Below, in pieces: positions 8,483-15,515 of a DNA stretch of 38,138 bases (its first letter is position 1; every line of letters starts with the position of its first letter). Under the pieces are notes generated by a model. That model did not search any database and was not told where the DNA came from. It saw only the letters and a program-made list of their open reading frames with translations. The translations under genes and the position numbers were made by a program. The stretch is from an uncultured Eubacterium sp. (GTDB lineage Bacteria > Bacillota > Clostridia > Lachnospirales > Lachnospiraceae). The stretch lies in the NCBI GenBank assembly GCA_947090545.1, contig CAMUPC010000012.1, positions 1 through 38,138 of the forward strand, read 5' to 3'.

Positions 8483-10456
8483 ATGGCCTATAAGGATAAG
8501 ATAGAAGAAGATAAGCTAAAGCAGATTATGGAACAAAATATATGGTACTTAAATCAGATTGCAGAGCAGATGAAGTTGGGGTATGTTTCCGTATTTGCGG
8601 GTGCGGGATTGTCGGTAGCTTCCGGGTATGTAGACTGGAAAAGGCTGCTGGAACCAATTTGCAGGCAAATGAGGCTGAACCATAATCTGGATTTAACAGA
8701 GATTGCACAATACTATAAAAATAAATATGGCAGGCAGGGATTAAATGATGTGATATTTAACGAATTTGCAAAAGTGCCTAAAAATAATGAAAATGCTGCA
8801 TGGCTGGCAAAACTGCCAATTAAGGAATATTGGACAACAAATTATGATGATGTCATTGAAAGAGAAATAGAAAAGTATGGAAAAAACGTAGAAACGATTA
8901 TCAGCCAGGAATCTTTTAAATATCATGATCCGAAACGTGAAGTTGTTGTATATAAAATGCATGGTGATAAAAAGTATCCAGATGATGTTGTTTTGACAAA
9001 AGAAGATTATCAAAGATATGATGAGAAAAGAAAGTTATTTACAAGACTACTGTCTGTGGAGCTTGTTAGAAGGACATTTCTCTTTATAGGCTTTAGTTTT
9101 AACGACCCTAATTTGGAAAGAATTTTAAGCATTGCAAAAAATTCTTTGAACAGCAAATCACTTCCCAAGCATTATTGTTTTATGAGAAAAGTCCAGATGA
9201 TTGATTATCTGGACAATCATAATAAGATGACTGCTGAGGGGATGGAGACATACATTCAGGATAAAAATTACCAGGAGCTTAGAATCAGCGATATGACGCA
9301 TTATGGAATCTATACGATATTAGTAGAAGATTATAACCAGATTACATTGATGCTGCAATATCTGTATAATAAATATATTACAAACAATGTTTTTATCTCT
9401 GGCGGCATCAACCCGAAAGAGTTATCTGAATATGGTAATTTTAACAATGGAAAACCTGAAACATCCGGTTTAAATCGTGCGGAGAGTTTTCTGGAATTAT
9501 TAGGGAAAAAATTGATTGATCACGATTTTCAAATCTATACGGGATTTGGCGCTGGAGTAGGGAATTATATTTTATCTGGAGTTTTAAAAAGTAAGAAGAA
9601 TCAGCAGTTTTACTCGGATATTATGAACAGCAAGATACATATCAGCAGTTTAATCGGAGTTGCAGATTCATTAAAAGAGAAAACAAGAAAAAAATTAATT
9701 GAGCAGTGCAGCAGTACCTTGATTCTTTTTGGGTACAGCCCGGATAAGGAGAAATCTGGGATTTATCAGGAATATGAAATAGCAAGAGAGCTTGGAAACT
9801 ATATTATTCCAGTAAAGGCTACTGGGTTTGCTGCACGTGATATTTATAATGAATTGGACAGCCAGGGAAAGTTGCAGGAACGCCTGCGGTTTCTGAAAAA
9901 TGAGGACAGAGGAATTGAAGAACTGGCAGATGGAATCATAGGAGCATTGACCGATTATAAAGAAGAAAAAGAAAAACAGTTGAGCCAACAGCTTTTTTCC
10001 AGCGTAGCAATGTATGGCGCAGGGGTTTTTATCAGCTATTATTATAAACGTGACCATGCGGTTGCAGAGCAAATTACGAAAACGGTAAATGAAGATAAGC
10101 TTAATATTTTTACAGTAGTTCAAGAGATGGAAAAGAAAAGAGACTCTGCGGATATCAAAAATTGGGTCGATGAGGAGATTAAGAAAACCAGAATCACCAT
10201 TTTGCTGATCAGCAGGGAGACGTTAGACAGGGAATACGTTTCTTACGAACTGACAAAGAGTATCTTAAATGGAAATGTTATTCTTCCTGTTTTGATGGAC
10301 AATCCAGAGAATGGATTTCAAGAGGAGGAAATAGAACGAATCAAACAGAAGCTGTGCCTGCAATTATCAGTAAAAAATTTAGATATGAAGCAATGGGTTC
10401 AGGATCAAGGCAGCAAGAATATAGTCAGATGGCTGAATAAAATATTTGAAGTTTAA
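8483..10456 (+). CDS. SIR2-SLOG-TIR fusion, Thoeris-like defence protein
   Basis: A 657-residue protein with three domains. SIR2 (about 36-220): GAGLSVASG at 40-48, TTNYDD with N120, and H160 in YKMHGD, the residues of NAD+-hydrolysing ThsA. SLOG (about 300-495): ISGGIN at 305, GFGAGVGNYIL near 354 and a YEIA region near 431, the ligand-sensing fold of ThsA. C-terminal TIR/DUF1863 (about 512-640): VFISYYYKRD, then IKNWVDEEIKKTRITILLIS and E589 in YVSYEL, as in ThsB. In classical Thoeris, ThsB senses phage and makes a cyclic ADP-ribose signal that binds the ThsA SLOG domain and triggers NAD+ loss; the two are separate genes. Here both are in one chain. The gene is A+T rich (23 G/C in the sampled 60 bases 8761-8820, against 41 of 60 at 7741-7800), suggesting transfer. 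Ribosome site AAGGGA is six bases before the ATG. Confidence 0.88.
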   Translation: MAYKDKIEEDKLKQIMEQNIWYLNQIAEQMKLGYVSVFAGAGLSVASGYVDWKRLLEPICRQMRLNHNLDLTEIAQYYKNKYGRQGLNDVIFNEFAKVPKNNENAAWLAKLPIKEYWTTNYDDVIEREIEKYGKNVETIISQESFKYHDPKREVVVYKMHGDKKYPDDVVLTKEDYQRYDEKRKLFTRLLSVELVRRTFLFIGFSFNDPNLERILSIAKNSLNSKSLPKHYCFMRKVQMIDYLDNHNKMTAEGMETYIQDKNYQELRISDMTHYGIYTILVEDYNQITLMLQYLYNKYITNNVFISGGINPKELSEYGNFNNGKPETSGLNRAESFLELLGKKLIDHDFQIYTGFGAGVGNYILSGVLKSKKNQQFYSDIMNSKIHISSLIGVADSLKEKTRKKLIEQCSSTLILFGYSPDKEKSGIYQEYEIARELGNYIIPVKATGFAARDIYNELDSQGKLQERLRFLKNEDRGIEELADGIIGALTDYKEEKEKQLSQQLFSSVAMYGAGVFISYYYKRDHAVAEQITKTVNEDKLNIFTVVQEMEKKRDSADIKNWVDEEIKKTRITILLISRETLDREYVSYELTKSILNGNVILPVLMDNPENGFQEEEIERIKQKLCLQLSVKNLDMKQWVQDQGSKNIVRWLNKIFEV

Positions 10457-10471
10457 ATAAGGAGACGAACC

Positions 10472-11257
10472 ATGATGAACTGTTCAGATATCATAAAAAT
10501 CCTAAACGAGCAATCCGCCGAATCCTACGCCTGTGACTGGGATAACGTCGGGCTGCTGGCAGGAAGCTTAAAAAAAGAGATTCAAAAAGTGTATCTGGCG
10601 CTGGACGCGTCAGACGAGGCGGTCGAAGAAGCCATATCTGAGGGCGCCGACCTGCTTTTAACACATCATCCGCTGATTTTCAAAGGAATCAAGCGGATTA
10701 CAGAGGAGGATATGGTCGGGCGCAGGCTGATGGCGATGATCCGTGCGGATTTGTGTTATTATGCGATGCACACGAATTTTGACGTTATGGGCATGGCGCA
10801 GCTTGCGGCAAAAAAGCTTGGGATCAAAAAGGCGGAGCCGTTGGAAGTAACGTGCGTGAAGGACGGCGTAGCGCAGGGCATCGGCAGAGTCGGAGAGCTG
10901 GATCAGGAGATGACAGTGGCTGAGTGCTGCGCGCTGGTAAAAGCTGCCTTTGGGTTAGAGCATGTCAAGGTGTTTGGCGCGCTTACAAAACCAGTGAGGC
11001 GCGCAGCGGTCTGCCCGGGCGCTGGGAAAAGCGAGATTGGCTTTGCGTTAGAGTCAGGTGCGGATGTCTATATTACCGGGGATATTGACCACCATACCGG
11101 GATCGACGCGGCGGCGTGCGGGATGGCGGTGATCGACGCTGGGCATTATGGGATTGAGTATCTTTTTATTCCTTATATGGCGGAGTATCTGCGGGCAAAT
11201 GCACCGGAGCTTACGGTCGTGATGCAGGAGCGTACAGAGCCGTTTCAAATGGTATAA
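10472..11257 (+). CDS. Nif3-like dinuclear metal-centre protein
   Basis: A 261-residue Nif3/DUF34 (YqfO/YbgI) family protein. Metal ligands are visible: H65-H66 in THHPLIF, H100 and D104 in MHTNFD, and the late AGHYGIE motif. The length is that of the short form lacking the ~100-residue PII-like insert of Bacillus YqfO. A cyclohydrolase-like or metallochaperone role has been proposed for the family; function is uncertain. AAGGAG lies seven bases before the first of two adjacent ATGs and only three bases after the stop of the SIR2-SLOG-TIR gene. The gene is the usual partner of trmK, so it was probably adjacent before the defence gene was inserted, and may now rely on transcription through it. 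Confidence 0.88.
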   Translation: MMNCSDIIKILNEQSAESYACDWDNVGLLAGSLKKEIQKVYLALDASDEAVEEAISEGADLLLTHHPLIFKGIKRITEEDMVGRRLMAMIRADLCYYAMHTNFDVMGMAQLAAKKLGIKKAEPLEVTCVKDGVAQGIGRVGELDQEMTVAECCALVKAAFGLEHVKVFGALTKPVRRAAVCPGAGKSEIGFALESGADVYITGDIDHHTGIDAAACGMAVIDAGHYGIEYLFIPYMAEYLRANAPELTVVMQERTEPFQMV

Positions 11258-11402
11258 TACAAAGTATGATTAGAGAAAGGGATACGGCGGATACACAATA
11301 AAAATCAAACAATCCAAAATAAAGGTTTATTAGTTAAAACAAGATATGATATAACAGTATATAAGCAATTCATAGCATGGAAAGCAATAAGGGGAATATA
11401 GC

Positions 11403-13058
11403 ATGGATGATCGGGTGTGCAAAGTAAGTTATCACAATGAGGAAAAAGAATATGCGTACGGTACCAGGTTTTTAGACATTGCGCGGGAATATCAAAACCA
11501 GTACCGGGACGATATTGTACTTGCCGTTTTTAATAATAAGCTGTGGGAATTAAACCGTACGGTTGAATCGGACGGCGTGCTGTCGTTTTTGACGGCGGCG
11601 GATACAAAGGGAAGGAAAGCGTACCGCAGGAGCATGGTGATGCTGCTGGAAAAGGCGATTTTTAACTTGTATGGGACAGGAGTCAGGCTGCGGGTGATGC
11701 ATACGTTGGGACAGGGGCAGTACTGCGAGCTGGAGGGCAGTACGGTATCGAAGGAACTGCTGGATGAGATCCAGGCGGAAATGCGCAGGTTGGTTCATGC
11801 GGATATTGAGATCCGCAAAAATACGCTGCATACGGATCTTGCCATTGCCAAATTTATGGAATACGGGATGCAGGATAAGGCGAAGCTGTTCCGCTTCCGC
11901 AGGAGCTCGCATGTGAACCTCTATGATATGGACGGTTTTCAGGATTATTTTTACGGGTATATGGTGCCGTCTACAGGGTATCTGAACTATTTTGACCTGC
12001 TTGCGTATGAGGAGGGCTTTGTGCTGGTGTTTCCGTATGAGGATACGAAACAGACGGCTGTGTTTGAGACGTCAAAGAAGCTGTACCATACGCTGATGGA
12101 AGCCGCGGCATGGGCAAAGCAGATGCAGATCCGTACGGTTGGAGAGCTGAATGAGCAGATTGTAAAAGGGAAGGTACAAGACATTATTCTGTTGCAGGAA
12201 GCGGAGATGGAAAAGCGGATCGGTAAAATAGCGGAGCAGATTGCTTCTGAGAAAAATAAAAAGTTTATTTTGATTGCAGGCCCTTCGTCATCGGGAAAGA
12301 CGACGTTTTCCCATCGGATGTCGATTCAGCTGCGGGCGCACGGGCTCGTGCCGCACCCGATTGGAATGGACAATTTTTACGTAGACCGGGAAAAAACGCC
12401 GCTGGATGAAAACGGGCAGTACGATTTTGAATGCCTGGAAGCGATTGATATGCAGCTTTTTGATTCGACGATGGAAAAGCTGCTTGCCGGGGAGCGGGCG
12501 GAGCTGCCGCATTTTAATTTTAAGACAGGGAAACGGGAGTTTAAAGGGGAATTTTTGCAGCTTGGACAGGACGACGTGCTTGTGATCGAAGGAATCCACG
12601 GCTTAAATGACAAGCTGCTTTCTACGCTGCCGAAAGAAACCAAGTTTAAAATCTATATCAGCGCGCTGACCCAGATCAACATTGACGAGCATAACCCGAT
12701 TCCGACGACAGACGGGCGCCTGATTCGGCGGATTGTGCGGGATGCGTTTATGCGCGGCACCTCGGCGGAGCATACGATCGAGATGTGGCAGTCGGTACGG
12801 AGAGGAGAAGAGCGGAATATTTTCCCGTTCCAGGAACAGGCGGATGTGATGTTTAATTCTGCGTTAATTTATGAGCTGCCTGTGCTGAAAATGTATGCGG
12901 AACCGCTGCTGTTTGCGATCCCGACAGACAGCCCGCAGCATATGCAGGCAAAGCGGCTGCTGAAATTTTTGGATTATTTTTTGCAGGTGCCGAGCGAAGA
13001 AGTCGGGAGAAATTCGATTTTGCGTGAATTTATCGGCGGAAGCTGTTTTCATGTATAA
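11403..13058 (+). CDS. Nucleoside (uridine) kinase with TGS/tRNA-synthetase-like N-terminus
   Basis: A 551-residue protein of the clostridial nucleoside kinase family. The N-terminal ~60 residues resemble a TGS domain. Residues about 60-230 resemble the second-additional domain of threonyl-tRNA synthetase. The C-terminal half is a uridine kinase/phosphoribulokinase P-loop domain with Walker A GPSSSGKTT near residue 293, the substrate loop MDNFYVDRE and EGIHGLN. Uridine kinases phosphorylate uridine and cytidine; the role of the synthetase-like part is unknown. AAGGGGA lies about seven bases before the ATG. The 145-base gap after the Nif3-like gene suggests separate transcription (a TATGAT lies at 11345-11350, without a good -35). 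Its last 96 bases lie within a 123 bp block (12963-13085) repeated at 13903-14025. Confidence 0.88.
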   Translation: MDDRVCKVSYHNEEKEYAYGTRFLDIAREYQNQYRDDIVLAVFNNKLWELNRTVESDGVLSFLTAADTKGRKAYRRSMVMLLEKAIFNLYGTGVRLRVMHTLGQGQYCELEGSTVSKELLDEIQAEMRRLVHADIEIRKNTLHTDLAIAKFMEYGMQDKAKLFRFRRSSHVNLYDMDGFQDYFYGYMVPSTGYLNYFDLLAYEEGFVLVFPYEDTKQTAVFETSKKLYHTLMEAAAWAKQMQIRTVGELNEQIVKGKVQDIILLQEAEMEKRIGKIAEQIASEKNKKFILIAGPSSSGKTTFSHRMSIQLRAHGLVPHPIGMDNFYVDREKTPLDENGQYDFECLEAIDMQLFDSTMEKLLAGERAELPHFNFKTGKREFKGEFLQLGQDDVLVIEGIHGLNDKLLSTLPKETKFKIYISALTQINIDEHNPIPTTDGRLIRRIVRDAFMRGTSAEHTIEMWQSVRRGEERNIFPFQEQADVMFNSALIYELPVLKMYAEPLLFAIPTDSPQHMQAKRLLKFLDYFLQVPSEEVGRNSILREFIGGSCFHV

Positions 13059-13085
13059 ATCAGGATTGGGTGCGGCGCGTTCTGG
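12963..13085 (+). repeat. Direct repeat, copy 1 (3' end of nucleoside kinase)
   Basis: These 123 bp, from inside the kinase gene to 27 bases past its stop, match 13903-14025 with one difference seen by eye: A in the TAA stop here, C there. The two copies are offset by 940 bp and flank a patchwork of a repeat arm, a palindrome and a toxin-antitoxin locus. Confidence 0.9.
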
Positions 13086-13133
13086 CTGCGTCCGTTCCCA
13101 TCCCCTCTTCCGGCGTCCCTGTATGCGCAAAAA
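13086..13133 (-). repeat. Solo arm R4 of the fold-back repeat family
   Basis: The segment CTGCGTCCGTTCC then ATCCCCTCTTCCGGCGTC, followed by CTGTATGCGCAAAAATG, matches the arm end and flank of R1 (bases 41-79). The core and opposite arm are absent. It begins exactly where the copy 1 direct repeat ends. Confidence 0.65.
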
Positions 13134-13174
13134 TGAAACTCAGGCACTGTATTCACTGTTATTTCCACAACGCT

Positions 13175-13346
13175 GTACTAGTGCTTCATCCGGGCAGAAA
13201 TTAGAGTTTATTACAGCCTGATTCACGCCATTGCTGCGTTAAAATTTCTAGTCGATGGAACCACATCGCCGTCGAAATTTTGCCTTGCACTGACGCGAAT
13301 CAGACTGCACTAAACTCTAATTTCTGCCCGGATGGAGCATTAGTAC
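13175..13346. repeat. 172 bp palindromic element
   Basis: The outer 80 bases are an imperfect inverted repeat: GTACTAGTGCTTCATCCGGG at the left end against the reverse complement of CCCGGATGGAGCATTAGTAC at the right. Both arms hold the perfectly shared CAGAAATTAGAGTTTA. Mismatches are scattered and the loop is about 10 bases. It has no coding capacity and is unrelated in sequence to R1-R5. A MITE-like or repeat-palindrome element is the simplest reading. Confidence 0.8.
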
Positions 13347-13401
13347 AATCCCAATTGGTATTATAATGGCGTTATCTGTAAGAAAAAGCTGAAAGCAGAT
13401 A

Positions 13402-13430
13402 TTGCAGGATATAGAAAAATGTGGTATATT
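13402..13430 (+). promoter_or_regulatory. Promoter of the toxin mRNA
   Basis: TTGCAG (13402-13407), a 17-base spacer and TATATT (13425-13430), with an extended -10 TGG just before it. Transcription would begin near 13437 and give a leader of about 110 bases. The leader holds two hairpins: GGAGGG/CCCTCC (13484-13506) and ATGCC/GGCAT (13513-13525). Confidence 0.65.
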
Positions 13431-13547
13431 GGCGGTATGGGAAACCGGAAAGCCAAAGGCGGCTTTACCCTTCTTTTTTATTCGGAGGGTTCAAAGTAGC
13501 CCTCCAGATATTATGCCTATGGGCATGAAAGAAAGGAGGGTGATGCA

Positions 13548-13637
13548 ATGATTACATATTCAGAGCTTATACAGACTGGAATCTTCGTTGTTGCCCTTGT
13601 GAATCTTTGTTATCAGATTTTCAAGGGAAGAAAATAG
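13548..13637 (+). CDS. Small hydrophobic type I toxin-like peptide
   Basis: A 29-residue peptide beginning MITYSELIQTGIFVVALVNL and ending in a basic tail (FKGRK). One predicted membrane helix (about residues 8-25) with a charged C-terminus resembles the TxpA/BsrG-like or putative holin-like toxin group. The ribosome site AAAGGAGG with an eight-base spacer is very strong, and the leader is long and structured, as in type I toxin mRNAs. A convergent promoter at 13765-13737 on the other strand could make an antisense RNA over the 3' part. The gene sits between the duplicated kinase ends. Toxicity is inferred only. Confidence 0.7.
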   Translation: MITYSELIQTGIFVVALVNLCYQIFKGRK

Positions 13638-13730
13638 CCGCCGCTACTACCCATAGTGACGGCTTGCCTCGTAAGAGGTTATAATTTACTTATCTAAAGG
13701 GTAGAGCCGCTTTTGCGGGTTCCCTTGTTA
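13636..13730 (-). ncRNA. Candidate antisense antitoxin RNA
   Basis: Downstream of the peptide gene are three hairpins: AGCCG/CGGCT (13636-13664), CCTC-GTAA-GAGG (13667-13678) and AAGGG...GCCGC/GCGG...CCCTT (13697-13726). A good minus-strand promoter at 13765-13737 points into them, so an RNA starting near 13730 would be complementary to the toxin mRNA 3' region. The left end is a guess; it may run further into the coding sequence. Confidence 0.5.
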
Positions 13731-13736
13731 GTTCTT

Positions 13737-13765
13737 AATATATCATATATAAAAGCAGTTTTCAA
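13737..13765 (-). promoter_or_regulatory. Promoter of the candidate antitoxin RNA
   Basis: On the minus strand TTGAAA (13765-13760), exactly 17 bases, then TATATT (13742-13737). It faces the toxin gene and has no open reading frame downstream, which fits an antisense RNA. Confidence 0.6.
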
Positions 13766-13812
13766 GACTGTTTTTCGCTTTTATCCGGCATATTTATAGA
13801 AAAACGGTTGTT

Positions 13813-13871
13813 ATTTCGTGTACGAATTAAATAGATAGATTCTCAATTTTTTCTGAAAACCCTCGCTATTA
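13813..13871 (+). repeat. Dispersed 59 bp repeat, copy 1
   Basis: Matches 16989-17047 closely. The perfect core is GATTCTCAATTTTTTCTGAA (13838 onward), extended by AAACC and by ATTTCGTGTA-C/T-GAAT upstream. Here it runs directly into the kinase remnant. Confidence 0.7.
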
Positions 13872-14025
13872 ATTCTGCGTGAATTTATGAGCTGCCTGTG
13901 ATAAATTTTTGGATTATTTTTTGCAGGTGCCGAGCGAAGAAGTCGGGAGAAATTCGATTTTGCGTGAATTTATCGGCGGAAGCTGTTTTCATGTATCAAT
14001 CAGGATTGGGTGCGGCGCGTTCTGG
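13869..14025 (+). pseudogene. Remnant of nucleoside kinase 3' end
   Basis: The sequence starts TTAATTCTGCGTGAATTTATG, matching the kinase near 12855, then lacks about 85 bases. It rejoins at AAATTTTTGGATT and continues as the 123 bp copy 2 (13903-14025). The stop TAA is changed to TCA. It has no start or ribosome site and cannot be a gene. rnpB begins 62 bases further on, so this remnant may be the original kinase end, with the intact gene regenerated upstream. Confidence 0.8.
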
Positions 14026-14086
14026 GCAGGATGATAAAAAAATACTTTACATTTCTGGAAAGATGTGTTTGAATAAATAAGGAACA

Positions 14087-14442
14087 CCAAGCAGGATAAA
14101 TGATCGCGGCTGCAAGTGCCGAAAGGCAGCAGGTGAGGAAAGTCCGGGCTTCACAGGGCAGGATGCCGGATAACGTCCGGTGGAGGCGACTCCCAGGAAA
14201 GTGCAACAGAAATATACCGCCGGAGCCGGGATTCCCGGAGCCGGTAAGGGTGGAAGGGCAGTGTAAGAGACTACCGCCTTCCTGGTAACAGGGAGGGCAC
14301 ATGTAAACCCCATCCGAAGCAAGACCGAGCAGAAGCAGTGACGCTGCCCGCCAGCTTCAGGTAGGTCGCTTGAGGCGGCTGGTAACAGCCGTCCTAGATA
14401 GATGATCATTCGAGACATAACCCGGCTTATCGTCCTGCTTGG
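14087..14442 (+). ncRNA. rnpB: RNase P RNA, bacterial type A-like
   Basis: The catalytic RNA that trims the 5' leader of pre-tRNAs. Conserved regions are visible: GAGGAAAGTCCGGGCTTCAC near the 5' side, ACAGAAATATACCGCC, AAGGGTGGAAGGGCAGTGTAAGAGA-like central sequence split over the middle, and ACATAACCCGGCTTATCG at the 3' end. The ends pair as P1: CCAAGCAGGA (14087-14096) with TCCTGCTTGG (14433-14442). A possible -35 TTTACA lies at 14046-14051, with only a poor -10 (TGAATA region). A bidirectional terminator follows at 14464-14492. Confidence 0.95.
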
Positions 14443-14463
14443 GGTTTGATTTTTTTATTATGC

Positions 14464-14492
14464 AAAAAAAGGCTGGGTTGCAGCCTTTTTTA
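14464..14492. terminator. Bidirectional terminator after rnpB
   Basis: AAAAAAAGGCTG pairs with CAGCCTTTTTT around GGTT, with a T-run on each strand. It serves rnpB on the plus strand and the minus-strand operon ending at 14566. Confidence 0.85.
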
Positions 14493-14565
14493 TTGTGGGA
14501 TAGCACGCCTAAAGAGGGGGTGCTTGTTGTAAGGTAAGTTACTTAGAGCTTGGAGTTACGAAAGC

Positions 14566-15300
14566 TTACAGTTTTGCTTTGCATGATTGGATATCTTCTT
14601 CAATCCATTGCTTTTGCTGGGGATCTTTTAACAGAGGCTTGATTTTGTAAAGAACCTCCAGCGCCTTGCAAATATCATATGGAATCCGGTTGTCTCCGGC
14701 AATTTTTATGCCGTGTGTATAGAACATGCACAGGTTTCCATATGCCATACGATAAATATCTTCTTCAAAAATCCAGGATGGCGGTTGCAGGTTTTCATTC
14801 ATTTTATTCAGCAAGGTAAACGCAGGGTAAGCCATATCTGCATTCTGTGCAACTGCGATCCGTACCATTGCGGAGCCGGCAAGCCCCATCGCGCATGAGG
14901 ATGTAGTGTCTAACAAAAGCTTGACAGCCATTTCAAAAGCGTCTATCTGATAATAGCCATATGCCTGAATCAGTTTGATCTGGTCAATCCATGTCTGAAA
15001 GCCTGCGATAGATTCTCCGCGGCTTATTTGCATTTTCGCATATTTTTCGTAATACATGTCTGATTTGACGGAGTATCCAAGCGATGCGACGGGTGAATAA
15101 TCGTCCTCGATGTGATACAGTGCGAGCATATGCGCATGGGTCGCAACAACACTGCAAAAATCCTCATATTGGTCACTGTAGGAGAGGGTTGCATCATAGA
15201 GCTTTTCTAATTCTTTGGCTGCTTGGGGTGAGCGTGTAATTAGATATTGGTTGATCAGTTCGCTGACCCGTTTTGCGTGAATCATTTTTTTCTCATCCAT
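14566..15300 (-). CDS. Uncharacterised helical protein
   Basis: A 244-residue soluble protein I do not recognise. It has no signal peptide or membrane segment. The sequence reads as a run of amphipathic helices (residues about 20-240) with alternating small and aromatic residues, suggesting a TPR- or SEL1-like helical solenoid, but no canonical repeat can be fixed. I chose the ATG at 15300, eight bases after AAAGGA. An upstream in-frame GTG at 15327 overlaps the stop of the preceding small gene as TAGTG and lacks a ribosome site. It is the last gene of a minus-strand operon after the CHAP protein and a 56-residue protein, so a link to that secreted protein is possible. Confidence 0.65.
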   Translation of the reverse strand: MDEKKMIHAKRVSELINQYLITRSPQAAKELEKLYDATLSYSDQYEDFCSVVATHAHMLALYHIEDDYSPVASLGYSVKSDMYYEKYAKMQISRGESIAGFQTWIDQIKLIQAYGYYQIDAFEMAVKLLLDTTSSCAMGLAGSAMVRIAVAQNADMAYPAFTLLNKMNENLQPPSWIFEEDIYRMAYGNLCMFYTHGIKIAGDNRIPYDICKALEVLYKIKPLLKDPQQKQWIEEDIQSCKAKL

Positions 15301-15326
15301 TTGGAAATTCCTTTTTTTCGTTTGCA

Positions 15327-15497
15327 CTATGTGTTATATTTGAACTGATTTAGTAAATAATGTGCATCTGAATCATCCGTGCCGTATTTGGATATGATCT
15401 GCATTTTCATCTGCCGCAGCGCGTCGGTATCAGCATTTTCATTTGCTGTCTTGATCGCGGACAAGTACAAGTTATATTCATCGGAAGGAATTGACAT
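15327..15497 (-). CDS. Small hypothetical protein, 56 residues
   Basis: An open frame starting MSIPSDEYNLYLSAIKTANE and ending FKYNT. It has a strong ribosome site (AAAGGAG, six bases before the ATG) and sits 18 bases after the CHAP gene stop. Its stop overlaps a GTG in the frame of the following gene. The residues are charged and helix-forming, without a membrane segment. No family is recognised. The good ribosome site and tight spacing support a real gene. Confidence 0.65.
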   Translation of the reverse strand: MSIPSDEYNLYLSAIKTANENADTDALRQMKMQIISKYGTDDSDAHYLLNQFKYNT

Positions 15498-15515
15498 AAG
15501 TGCTCCTTTCTTTTA

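Noticed and set aside
13898..14080. 60-codon open frame at the kinase remnant
   Set aside because: It arises from the duplicated kinase 3' sequence in a non-native frame and lacks a ribosome site.
14100..14418. Open frames on both strands within 14047-14418
   Set aside because: They lie inside the conserved RNase P RNA gene.
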